From assembly GCA_039654915.1 (NCBI GenBank), contig CM077599.1, positions 18,292,501 through 18,356,500 of the forward strand: a DNA stretch of 64,000 nucleotides, read 5' to 3'. The translations under genes were made by a program, and so were the position numbers. Below the pieces are notes generated by a model. That model did not search any database. It saw nothing but the letters and a program-made list of their open reading frames with translations, and had not been told where the DNA came from. This document shows, piece after piece, positions 21,674 through 34,400 of this stretch (the stretch's first letter is position 1; every line of letters begins with the position of its first letter). This DNA is from Aquilaria yunnanensis. Lineage: Eukaryota > Streptophyta > Magnoliopsida > Malvales > Thymelaeaceae.

Positions 21674-24343
21674 TTAGCAATCGTAGTGATGGTCCCGCCA
21701 CTCCAAGAAGACAAGAGTGGCTCCATAGTGAGCCAAGGCACCCAAAACCACAAACACATGGAAAATCTGGTGGCTGTGTCCCGCCAAATCGAACCACCCT
21801 GGCTTCCACCTCTCCGGCACCCGGCTCACGTAGAACCCTGTCCCCGTAAGGTAAAACACTGCCATGGCCGCCTCGTACGCCAGCGTCACGTTGCGCCGAG
21901 GGTTCTCCCAGTTCACCACCGCCGAATGCACCGCCGGAACCAGACCGAATAACCCCATTGAGGAGAACAGCATCGCGCGGAAGAACCGGAACTTGCCGCT
22001 GGAGAGTGCGGGTGCAAGCAGGGTGATAATGGTGAAGGCCCCCATGGCGGTGATGCCGCCCAGGTAGATGAACTGCCAGAGGCGGTCGCACTGGAAGATG
22101 TAGTAGATGGGAGGAAAGAAGGAGGCGATGATCATGGTGGTGATGCCGGCGTAGTCGATGCGGAGGAGGAGGACGTTTAGTCTTTTGGAGTGGCAGGAGA
22201 AGAGGTGGCAGATGCTGCTGGATAAGAGGCAGAACATGGAGCCGCCGAGGAAGACGTAGAACGGCCACCGCGTTACCGGCTGCGTCACGTCCGTTGTGGC
22301 AGCCGTCGCGATTCTGCTGAAGTCAATGAGGCTTGCTCCTCGGGCGGCCTGAGAATTGAGAGGCATTTATTGATTGGGTACGGTGTTGGGTTACTTGATT
22401 ACGCAGACAAGAATTACAGGAGTTGATTAATGGGTGATGATGGTGGTTTGTTTTCTCTTGAGACTTACCACAAACAGTTGCTTTGAATTGTTGGAAATGT
22501 TTGTGAGCTCTGCACTTGTCGGCACAGAAAACCTGGTATAATATGCAAGTGTATTTTTATTAATAGAATAAGATTTTCAATTAATCAGATAATCGATGCG
22601 ACATGAAGATTTATGAGCGCATTCTTTTTATGGATCAACTAACAATTGAAGGAAAGATAAACAACGGGACAAAATTTTGTTTTTAGACTTTAATAGGACA
22701 AAGTCAAACTTTTTTTTTTATCTATTATTCTTTTATTTTATTTTTTCCCCTAGAGTAACAGGAAAAGAGCAAATCAAGAACCTAAACAAAGATATAGAAA
22801 ACAAAGGTTCAGGACCAAAATGCAATTTTTCCTTCAAAGATGACCTCAGGTCCTAAAGCATACTTCAATTTATCGTGCAGGGATTCATATCGCCGGCGTT
22901 GGATGACAAAGTTGTCCTTTTTTTTTTTTTTTTTTTTTAAGAAAATTACAATTAGCTTAAGTTTACCTTAACCTATAATTTGCTCCTTTATTTTTAAAAA
23001 TTTATATTTTACCCTTAGTTATTTTATACTGTCTGATAAGATTTCTGAAATTATAATTTAAACTGTATGATAGTCATCTTCCAGTAATATCCGTCTCTCT
23101 AATATTTTTTTTTATAGTTAATAAATATTTTAAATTATCACTTTTTTCTTTCTGTAAATGTATTTTTCTTCCTATAGATGAATATTAGCATTTTTTAAAG
23201 ATCTGTTAGCTATGAAAAAATATCAAAAATTTTAAAATTACTGAAAAATGGTTATTAGATAGTTTAATTTAGGGTTTCATAAATTGTTATTGGACATTAC
23301 AAAACAAATGTAGGTTTTTAAAAATAGATGAACAAAGTGTAAGTTAGATCAAACCACAATTGGGCCTTTTGTAATTTACCCTGTTTTACTTAGAATCTCT
23401 AATCTAAATGTTTTAAGGGTATTAAAAGACAAGAGGGGTGAGGGAAGGCTTGAACCAGGATCAAGGGTTGTAGAAATCCATATCCCTTGCATTTCACCAG
23501 CTTAGCTGGCTGTGCGGGTAAAGTTGAGGCTTCAGAGGGAGAGACCGAGATTTTCTTGGAGTTAATTACAGCTATGCCATTGCTTTTTTTTGAAAATAAC
23601 ACTCACCCCTTTATAACTCCAAAAGCTACAGTTACAGCCCCATGGTTTCAAAATCTACGCCCCAGTTTTTTTCACGTTTTCAGTCAACCAGGAGTCTAGT
23701 ACGTTGTAATAGGGACAAAGTGATAAACCATCAAGTAATTAGACAGTTTAATTTCATCGAGCGATGATATTAAATAGTTTTAATTAACACTTGGACAGAG
23801 AACAAAAAAAAAAAACAAAAAACAAAACGCCCTTAAATTCAGAAATTGAAGAACATACCTGGAAATTATGTGAAACAGATCCGCAATTTGTGGCACGTGC
23901 ATCAGATTGGCTACGGTCAATCCCAAGAATAAAGCAAACCCAAGAAGATGCCTACAGAATACAATCACCGAAACAATCTAATCACCACCAACCGGTCCAA
24001 AGATTCACAGAATTCCCAAAAAGAACCCCAAAAGCCAGAAACATTCCACTTACGTCCAAACATTAAGCGTCTCGTTATGCCAGCGGAAGACGCTGAAGAG
24101 GGCCTCCTTGAGAGGCCAATTCGCTCTGTAGAAATGGAGAATAAACTCGTTGTCCTTCATGTAATCCGGCAGGTCCTTAAACGACACGAGAGAGTATCGT
24201 TTTGGCTTTGGCTTCGGCCCTGCATCTTCAACCGCACCAGCATCATCTTCAGGCCGGACCTTGGGATCCATCTTGCTCTGATGAGCTCGTCTTCTGGTTC
24301 CGGTCGGCAAAGAGAAGGCCCTGCGATGGGATGGTGAGGTCAT
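21674..24343 (-). CDS. HHP4: Heptahelical PAQR-family membrane protein (HHP4/HHP5-like)
   Basis: Three coding exons: 24343-24054, 23951-23859 and about 22316-21674. The first two introns' junctions are canonical and keep the frame. For exon 3 two acceptors fit the frame (exon start 22316, after CTTCAG, or 22331); I prefer 22316, giving 341 aa from the first Met. The protein has seven hydrophobic segments: one in exon 2 (HLLGFALFLGLTVANL) and six in exon 3. PAQR hallmarks are present: E-x2-N-x3-H across exons 1/2 (ETLNVWTH), the His after TM2 (SSSICHLF) and H-x3-H before the last segment (HSHQIFH), which in the family bind a metal at the inner face. Arabidopsis HHPs are linked to hormone, sugar and temperature responses; the role here is inferred from family. 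Met25 (24271) may be the real start because a TATA box lies only 34 bp before Met1. The assignment to HHP4 rather than HHP5 is not certain. Confidence 0.9.
23446..23520 (-). repeat. tRNA-like (SINE-type) promoter boxes in HHP intron 2
   Basis: On the minus strand, CAGCTAAGCTGG (23497-23510) resembles a tRNA A box. TCCTGGTTCAAGCC (near 23447-23460) matches a B box (GGTTCAAGCC) about 40 nt further on. There is no tRNA fold. A tRNA-derived SINE fragment is the best reading. Confidence 0.4.
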
Positions 24344-24371
24344 GGTGGACCGTTCCGGGAGGAGAAGGACA

Positions 24372-24377
24372 TTTATA
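24372..24377 (-). promoter_or_regulatory. Putative TATA box of the HHP gene
   Basis: TATAAA on the minus strand lies 34 bp before the first ATG at 24343. Transcription would normally start 25-35 bp after it, leaving almost no leader before that ATG. Confidence 0.5.
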
Positions 24378-27300
24378 GAGGAAACTTGGCTAGAGGAATT
24401 GAAGTAGATGATGATGTAACAGGATTAGAAGGACTAATAAACTTGGGTGGATTGTGGGTGAAGAGGGTGGCTGGCAGCTGCTAGAGCGAGCGAGCCAACT
24501 TCACCAACCAACCGCAGCATTTATGGAGCCTTTTTCTCGCACGCTAATTACAAAACCCCCTACAGTTTGAGAACAAATTACATTTTCCCCTTAATTGTTT
24601 TAGTAAGCTACACTTTATCCTTAAACTAAGAGAAAAAATATATTATTTTATATTTAGATGGAGGAAAATTTGATAATATAGACTATTAAATAATTATCAA
24701 AATATTATTAATTAGATAGGTTCAATTTACTAATACATGTTACTTAACATTTTTAAATGACAAATTGAAGAGTTGATGTCAAACATTAACTAAAAACTAC
24801 TCATATTGAAGGGTCAAAGTGTAGTTTTTCAAAACAAATGGGGACAAACTGTGATTGCTTCCAAACCTCGCCGGGCTTTCAAATTTCAATCGCCAAAATG
24901 CGTAATTCCTCGCTTCGCTTGCGCCTGCACGTTTGGAGTTGGACTACCCCAATTTCCATTTGTTAGGTTATCAATATTTTGTAACTTCCTTAATTTTTAG
25001 TCTCCCAGATATTTTTCACTCTAGTCACTTATCTTTCTTTTTTTTTTTTTGCAGATGAAATTTCAAAAATGCTAATCACATTACTTGTTTCTTTTAAGAA
25101 ACTTCCATCTTTTGCATGTGATTTATATTATCATTTATGATTTATAAACTATATAGATAGAGCTAACAAAATGGAAATATGCAGTACATAAAGTTTCAGA
25201 AGTTGGTAGTGATATTTTTAGGACCAGAAAGAGTTATTGAGGCTGTACGAATTTGTTATTTATTGTCCTTTATCAGTATGATGATGATCAATATATATAT
25301 ATGACCAAGTGTTGCTTAAGAAAGAATGTTAGGATTTTATTAGGTGGTTATGGTCAACGGCAACTAGAAAGGGGAAATGGATGGATTAGTTCATCAATAC
25401 AAGCAATATTTAAGAAATTAAAAGAAATCCTTGTATACCCATGAGAATCGATCAGTACCTCTAATTAGTTTTTAAGCAGGGAAATGAGATATTAATCTAA
25501 TAATGGTTAACTCAGTATAAAAACTTGAAGTTTAACCCCAATAGCCACCTAAATAAAACTTCAAATGCGAACATTGATTAATGATATAGCATAAGCAATT
25601 TCTTAAAAGTAAGACAAAATTACATTAAGTAAGAATATAAATATGGGGTAATTACTAGCTAGCTAGGTTGCAAAGCCTTCAATTTCTTCAAGACATGAAT
25701 AAATAAATAAAAGAGCTGCGCTTGTTGGGATGTTATGTTCTGGGTGCATATGCAATGTGCACGCAGATGTGTTCCTACCTCCTGGACGGAGGAATAGCGT
25801 ATGAGACAAACCAATCCGTTAAAATGGCAACAACCTTTTCTGCATGATGTACCACCTCTTCCCAACCTTTCTCGTGATGACTTAATTAACACTGATTAAG
25901 GTTAGTACGTAATTAGTTTATCAACTTAAAAAATTTAATTATCATTTTTTGTTTTTATTTAATTTTTGAATCTATATCATTAATTTAGAAGTTAATATAT
26001 ATTTATGTACGTAGCTAATTAGAATCACTATCTATATTATTTCCAATAATATCTTTTTGAAGTACAAAAATAGTACATTTAAATTAGGTTAATTTCAAAT
26101 ATATATAATCTATGTCTTTTGAAAACACAAAATATATCTTCTAAAAACGCAAGAATCAAATTTTGATAAGAAAAAAGAAAAAGGGTAAAAGCGGACTCCT
26201 TGAGGAGTATGAATTATATATGAGAGATGTCTTGTATAAACAACTTTCATAGGAAAAAGAAAACACACAGCTACTGTGGATAAGTACTGCTCAAATTCTT
26301 TTACTTGTGGATAATTACTGCTCAAATTCTTTTACATACGCATGTCTTCATCAGTTGCTGCATGCCTATTTCACCTTTTTTTTCTCCTTCTAATCTTCAA
26401 ACAACTTAGATTTTTTAATGTCAAAATTGAAATTTCACATGAAATCATCTTTGGTTTTATATGAATCATAATCATATAATCAAATTGGAATCGTAATTAT
26501 AATTGTAGAATCTATCGAATCATTTTTTCTATTTCAAATCATAAAATCGTAAAATTCTAAAATTTATATCAGGATTTTAACAATCTTACTTTTAAATACT
26601 ACTATAACTTATTTTATATTAAAAAGTACTCAATTCAATGTCTTGTTGAAACTATTAAGACGAAACTACTAACCATATTTAGAAGGATTTGCAAGGGCCA
26701 TATTCTGTCATTGTTATAGGTTAATGTGGACCGTCGCCATGAGCCCCACTAAAGATTAAGAGGGACCAGAATAATTAAATGGCTCAGATTAGTATCTCAT
26801 GATAATGAACCATGGACTTAGCTTTGTTGCTAAACAAATTTTCAACCATAGCTGAAATACAATTTCATGAGGCAGGATTTCATTCAGTTTAAATATTTTT
26901 TTTTTCAGTGGATTTTAGTTTAAATAATCAACTAGCTAAGTTGCACAATGTTAATTTTATATTGAAAAAAGCTTTTGGTGGTAAAAAACTTTTAATGCTA
27001 GTGTATATATATATAGTTTTGTCCTATTATAAGTTTGAACAAAATATTCTTTGGTGACACGAAAGCATATTCCCTCGCTCTCTCTGTTGCTTATGAATTT
27101 GTTATTTATGGCTTGCTAGCTAGGGTAGGTTAGGCCACTAAACAAGCAGACTCATTTCCTTTCAGGTGAGTATAAAATATATATTAATCGTTGGCTAACT
27201 CCTGCACGTTGCTTCCCATTTTTCACCCTTTCTTATATAATAATAAGCAAACCTCTTCTCTTGCTTTCTTCTTAATTAATTAACTCCGTAAATCCAAATT

Positions 27301-28179
27301 AATACCCTACACATCAAAATTAGGTGGTTCTAGAAGTGGGCAAGATTGTAACACGGGCACAAGCATAAGCATAGCCTTAAATCCAGATATATTAATATTA
27401 GTGAACAATATATATATATATATATACCTCACTATCAATACAAAAGTGGGGCTGAAATCGCAATATTATTATGAAAAACTCTATTATATAGTACTCTTAC
27501 TGCTTCGATCCTCACCTTTGCATGCTCATAAATTACGATTCATTTGTTTTGATAAATAATAAATTTGTACAGATCGATCTTTTAAGTTTTAACGTATTTC
27601 GGGGCAAAAAATAAGAATAATAATAATAATAATAGTTATAAGAATACTGCCCAGACATCTTAAAGGACCATCTTTCAATTAATGCAAAATTTCTTGATAA
27701 ACTAGATATAGATCAAAACAAACAGTTTAATCGTTTAAAATAATCACTTTCTAACCCACCAGTACCCAACATTCTATATATATCGACAGAGAATTACCAT
27801 CTTAATTGGAGAAAATTATTAATTTTGAAGTGGTACCTGTGAAGAAAGCTGACGTGTGGGCAATAGGACGTGAAATTTTCTTCAAGACATGGGAATTTTT
27901 AAAGAACCGCATGCAAAACAACGATCTATTAAGCAGATACCCTCTCCAGACTGCAAGCAGCGGGATTCCTTCCTCCAATTTGCACTCACAATAAAGCAAT
28001 TCGATGCTAAATTCCCTTTTCTTAATTTGTTTCCTTCTGTTAACCACCAACTCCCACCCGCCCACCCCAACACACACACACACACACACATTTCTAGGGG
28101 AGTAATGATAAAGAGGATCTTGTAAACAATAAACTATTAAACTTATCCCAACTAGTATGCAATAAAAGACCAAATTGTT
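24378..28179. other. Intergenic region between HHP and the SPS 3' end
   Basis: 3.8 kb of AT-rich DNA without a supported gene. It contains the upstream region of HHP, a CA microsatellite (28070-28090) and short AT runs (27004-27017, 27409-27427). The longest open frames, on both strands near 27802-28188, are driven by low-complexity sequence. Confidence 0.5.
28070..28090. repeat. (CA)n microsatellite
   Basis: About ten CA units. Confidence 0.95.
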
Positions 28180-28185
28180 TTTATT
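28180..28185 (-). terminator. Putative poly(A) signal of the SPS gene
   Basis: AATAAA on the minus strand, about 250 bp past the SPS stop codon at 28436. It is the best match to the plant near-upstream element in the 3' flank. Confidence 0.45.
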
Positions 28186-28435
28186 CATTTCTATACATAA
28201 TTAAAAACAAGTGGCGTGGGCCTCACTCCGAATACCAAACAGATGCTTTTGGGTTTGCCAACATCTTGGATGCATCGTTTGCTTCACCATCAAGGCATGA
28301 ATGCCACAAACAAAGAAACTTATTACACAACGCAAAGTTATTTAATTCCAAGGATGTACAAAAAGATGCAAGCTTCACCATCGAAGTGAAGAACGCCATT
28401 GACATAGCCAGCCCAGACGTCATGCCTATGATCCT

Positions 28436-31400
28436 TTAGCTCTTAACAAGCCCTAACCTTTCCAAGGAGCTACGAACATCAGTGCTTGTAGAATCATCTG
28501 GTGTCTCGACTATGTTGGGGCTGTCAACTGCAATCACATCTGAGAGAGGGTAGTTCCTGTTACCATGGCATCGACTGCTTGCGCTGCTGCAAACTCCTTT
28601 CAGTATCACATTCTTGTGCAAGCCACCAAGCAACCACTCATAATCCGTATCCCCACTTTCTCCGACAAAAACCACCATTTTTGACAACTCTACACCCCAC
28701 CGAACGTAGAGGTACCTGCAACATATTTTTTTTGGTAGAGAAATATGATCACAAAAAGTGCTGTTTGGTTCATGCCTACCATGTGTCACAAGAACGTTAG
28801 CACTAGAAATTCATTCCAATATCTGGTTTATCTTCATTCAAATATCAGAATTATCTACATTAGAATATCAAATTTATCCACTGCCATAAGACACCATCTA
28901 GTCTAATGGAAGTAATTTAATATGACAGCTCTACCTTGTAACACACTTGACACTGATGATGTTTCTGAAGAAAAACACTTCAAACTTCAAGGACACCATC
29001 TAACCCACACTTTTTAAAAAAACAAAAAGAAATCAAGAAATCAGTCAGTCAATAGTCTTAATCCCATTGAACTAACGTTGGCTATATGAATCACGTGTCT
29101 CTACTCCACTTGAGCTCTTCTAGAAGCTCAAAAAAGCCAGATCTTTTCAGACAACTTCTGTCTAAGTGAGCTTAGATATCTGCCTTTGCCTCTTTCCTCA
29201 CCTCCTATATGCAGCCTATCACACTTATGCTTCAACTGGTCTACTGCCTATATTGGAAAAGCCTAAACCATCTAAGATGATAGTCCCTAATCGATAACTG
29301 TCACCTTTATGTTACCCCTAAAATATCATTCAAATTTCATCCTTCAGCACATGCACACTTAAAAAGCACAAAATTTTCATTTCTAAGACACTATTTTTTG
29401 CATATTCAACAGCAACAAACTTAACAAGTCAAATTGTTGTTCTATAGGATTTTTGCCTCAACTCAACACTCTTTTGCAATATAACTTTGTGATATTTCTT
29501 CATTTCATTCATACTGTTCAAGTTCCACTTCCCTATCAACAATTGGGGCTACATACTTAAAGGGCTCACTTTCAATTAGTTCTCGTCCTCCAAGACTAAC
29601 GTCATTATTGCTACTCCTATTTTGACCAAACCCACAATCCAGGTATTGTGTTAGATTCATACAATTTAAAACCCATTGTTTCTAAGACCTTCCCCATATT
29701 CCTTAATCATTTACACTTCCAATCTTTCATCAAATTAGGACTAGTTATTTGCAGATAGAAGAACACCATGGAACCCCCATCCTATTCGATGGCAATGCAA
29801 ACCAATAGTGATGGGGTATTTCATCATATTTCCCAAAATTATCCAAACAACAGAAATCACCCCTCGTATCATGCATGTCTTCAAAGACAGTAATATATCT
29901 AACTAGAACTTCTTTCTTGGATAACAGCTACTAACAGAATTCTCCAAGCATCTATCAAAAGCTTTCTCAATATCAATCAAAATCAAGGAAAGATCTTTTT
30001 TCCTTCATCCTAACCTCTACATTAGTCTTCATAAACAATGGCATGGTAGATCTCCCTAGCAGAACACCATACTGATTTTTTTCACCTTGTGTGACAGCTT
30101 AACCAATACCCTATCACCACCTCCTACAGCTTCATGCTCTCATTGGCTTAAAGCGCTAACAGTTAAAAACAATCTCACAAGTTTCTTTTATTCTCACATT
30201 ATAACTTGGATATTCGAATCTTTTCCTCCAATCCTCTGCTGCTTTTCAGTTCTTAGGATGTTAAGCAAATTGACCTGCCATCTGAGGATTTCCATCCTTC
30301 AATAACGACTCCACCAAATTCAATTAATTCGAATCTCACAATTACATATTCCAAATAAGTTTTTCCAAGGAATTCTTCTTTTGGTTAATTGATTAAGGCA
30401 TACAAACTGATTAACACACATAGAGCAACTATACCTGAGGGCTTGTGATCGAGAAGCTAACACTGGAATTACATTGATCCTGGTACCATTTTGGCAATAA
30501 ATGACATTACAGCGGAGAGCTTGAATTCTCAACAACTTGCGAAGCTCCTTAACAGGGGGGACCTGACAGATAACACGATAATGAGTATTTTCCCGGATGT
30601 GTATGCCAGAAAACACGCACCAAATGACTATAAAATAAGTTTCAAAATGCAAACCAGATTCAACAGAATTTAAGGTTGAAGTTAATAGAATCAGGAACAA
30701 TTAGCATCGGTGGCACAAATAACATACCAATCCAGGCTCTGTTGCTTTAAAAGCGTAACAATAGTTGGTGGAGAGTTGTTCAGCAGCAGAAACAATCTGC
30801 TCCCCATTTGCCGCCTTCTTGTCAATAACTGAAGATGCCCATCGAACCAAAGTTTTCCTTAGTCCTTCCGCACCCCACCGATATTCAATGTGTGAGTGGT
30901 AATAGAAGTCAACCACAAATGGGCCATCCTCAGGATTAATGGTGGAGTAGTAGAGATCACTGCCGCTATTGCAAATGAATGCATCAAAATCATTAGGATT
31001 CAAGCCCCCAGAGGTCAGGAAGGAATGTATCTCAGATATTGTCATAAAAGTAGATAATATAAAGCCAATGGAGCCTTCAGTCCTTTCTTTCTCCACTGCA
31101 TCCAAAATCTTTCTAGTGGATTGAAGAAGATCTTCATTGCAGTCACAATCCACAGCTATGACAAATATTTGTTTCCTATTCCTCAAAGCAGGAAACTTCA
31201 CTGTGCTGGTCTTTTGGTCCACTTTATCTGTTGAGGAAGCTTTCCTGGAGTCCTTTAAGACACCCCTGGACCATGTTAAAACAGCATTCTCCAACTTACT
31301 CTTTCTATCCACAGTGCTTCCTTCAGATTCTAAAGAATTATCATTTGTACCACCCCCATTCTTCTCTCCATCCAATGAGAACTTCAAGTTTAGAGATATG

Positions 31401-34400
31401 TCCTGTATATCTCTCAAGGAATCACTCGGTGACTCTGATTCTGAATCCTCCTCTCCACTATCAATCCTTTGCCACTGTGGATGCCTTGGTTTGCAGCTGG
31501 CAATTCGAGATAAATAAGTTTTACAGTGCTCAGGCCAAGAAAACAAGTGAATATTCTTCAATCCATTTTGCCGACATTTTGCCCAGAGTTGTTTGTCAGC
31601 AACAAGCTTTAGAAGAGCATCAGCAATAGATTGCTGATCATGAGGATCGACAAGAAGTCCATTGTCAAGAACCTTTTGCCACAAAAATAATAAAATTAGA
31701 AAAAACCATAGATATGACTCAATGGAAAAAATATTCTTAGATATTGCATTGTAATCTCTGTTCAAACTCAAACAGTGAGCCATACCCGATGTATATCAAC
31801 CGGGCCTCCATTCTTTGTTGCAACCATGGGCAAACCATGAGCAGCTGCCTGCAATAAGCAGCAATTTTATGATGTCTCCCCCTCATACCCAAAAAAAAAA
31901 AAAAAAAGGCAAGAGACATGAACAAAGCACCTCAATCAAAGTGAGCCCAAATGGCTCAATGAAAGCTGGATTAATAAACACGCCCTGCACAGAAAAAGTT
32001 GGATTAGAAAAATGACAATGCATAAGCAGAATTTAGTGAGAGCGGAAAGCAGACAAAGCATTGAGACTGTGAGAGGCTGCACATTGAAGAATTGTCATGG
32101 TAGTGAGGAGGGAACAAAAGAATTGGCTTGAGTTGCCCGGTTACACCCAGGGTAACTGATGTAAATTTGAGGTTATTAAATGAAGTTTTGCCATTTCTCC
32201 AAAGCGCGCACACACACACACACACACACAAACACACATATAATAACTAATAATTTACAAATGATAAGATCCCATATCTTGCCTTAGTCTTTGCTGCTAG
32301 ACGATAAATATCAGGAACCTCGTACTGCTTATGATGTTTAGGGTATGCCACTTGCCCATACAGATCATACTTGTCAATCAGCTTAAGCACTGACATAAGA
32401 ACAGAAGCATTTGTGCTTGACATTTCATCAATTCCATCTCGATTCCCCATGATTAAAGTCTAAATATAAAGAGATAAATAAAAAAACTTTATTTAGAAAA
32501 GAAGCAATAAAAATCAACAGCTAAGAACCTTAATCCTAATCATATCAAGAACTTGCTAAACATATATATCAGTCAATAATCCAGAAGATTTGAACATACA
32601 AGGTTAGCAAGCTCTCTTAAAGGACGGCATTCACCAAAAGCTTTAACCAAAGTTGTGATGTTCTTTTTGGGATCTGGCCTGGCAAGGGCAAGTATCATAG
32701 GCTTGCGGGGGTTGGAAAAGAAGCGCATTATCTGCACAGTACCAAGGAAACTTGATTGGTTTTATACATAAACAGCATTGGAAGACGTGGAGAAACGATG
32801 CCACAAGAACAGAGAGCAGATTCTAGAAATGCATAAGGAAAGATAACAACCTCAGACCAGATAGGTGGATCCAGAGATGATGGATTCTCCTCATTTCCTT
32901 CAATGTCTCCATCAAAATCACCATCTTGAGGAACAATATGATGGAACTCCATTCCTGGAGGAATTACCTGCAAAAACATATAGTTTTATGTACCATCTCT
33001 GACGATCAAACAAGACATCAAGGAGGAACCTTCAATAGAAAGATGACAACAAAAACTTTTCACTCCGAAACAAGAAATGAATGAGCTAGCGACGGAAATT
33101 TTCGATAAGTTTAAGAATTTTTCAGATAATTCACTCATGAATGAGCAGCTCCTTGTTAACTAAAAGAAGACAACCGAGAAAATCTACTTCTTTCCGCCTT
33201 TCGCTTGTTAGTAGCAATTTATGTACTTACAAACATGCGAGGCATGAACCTGCCGTAGCAGCTGACATTGCGCCTCATCCTTGCTCGCAATTTGCGCTCC
33301 AGTATTGGATCAAAACCATCATATAACCGCCACTGCTCATCTATTTCTTGTCTAGTGCTCGTTATGACTATTTCAGAAGAATCAAGAGATAGTTCCTCAG
33401 CTTCAATTCGACGCATTATCTTGTATGTCGAATTTATCTCATCCCTGGATAGCCGACCTTGTTTCAAAAGTTGCTCTAGTTTATCCCTGCCAAGGGAGTG
33501 ACCAGTAAAAAGCATTGGGACATTTAAAGCACCGGAAAGAAGGGCAGCCGAGTCGCCTGCATCTGCATAATGCCCATGAATGGCAACAGGCCAGACAGGT
33601 TTCCCGCCACCAACTTGCTCACCCAAGACATTAGACATCTGTATTATATGGTTAAGTGCACCATCAACAAATTCAGGGATGTGAGGCCACAAAAGTTCTT
33701 TGGGAATGTATTTATCTCTTTGACCAAATGGTATACGAATAATATATGCACCACTACTTTCCCCCATTTCATAGGTGAAATCATCTGTATTTCTTGGTGT
33801 CAACATCTCTGTTGGCTCACCATAACTCCAATCTACATCTGACGATGCAACCTGTCTGGTCAGTAAATCCACCCGATAAACTCCTGGCATAGATCCCAAG
33901 GCCCTTGCAAGTTCGACAACATATTTGACCTATACAGGAAAAACAGGAAAAATGTAAATTTCTACAGGTCAGTTGCAAGTAAACTAAATGTTATTGACGG
34001 CCATAAAAGCCTATAATTCCCCAGACAAATTACCTGACCGCCAGTATCAGAATCTCGACCAAGTTCCATGTTTTCACCACGAATAAGACCATGAAGACTG
34101 CATAGAGCAGTTAAAAAATTAAACAAATTGAATAGGGATCATAACCTTTGCATCCAAGAAAAAGATCAAGACCAGAAACAAACTAATTTGTCTCAGAACA
34201 AGCTTGTTTGACCATTGAATTTCCTAATTCCAATTACCAAATTTAGACAACTCTAGAACAGCAACTACACTCAAGGAAGTAGTCAATACATCATTCTGCA
34301 TCACAGCCACATATGAAAACTGAAGCACTAAAGTATAGTACTTGCCTAATTAATACAATGTACAGCTTTTTCCCTTTCTGTTGGCTTGCCCATGTCTCCA

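Noticed and set aside
21636..22268. 210-codon minus-strand open frame overlapping HHP exon 3
   Set aside because: It is an out-of-frame shadow of the HHP exon. Its H/R/P-rich composition comes from the GC-rich codon positions of the true frame.
27802..28188. 128-codon minus-strand frame and others near the CA repeat
   Set aside because: The frame runs through the CA microsatellite (CVCVCV run), and no homology is visible.
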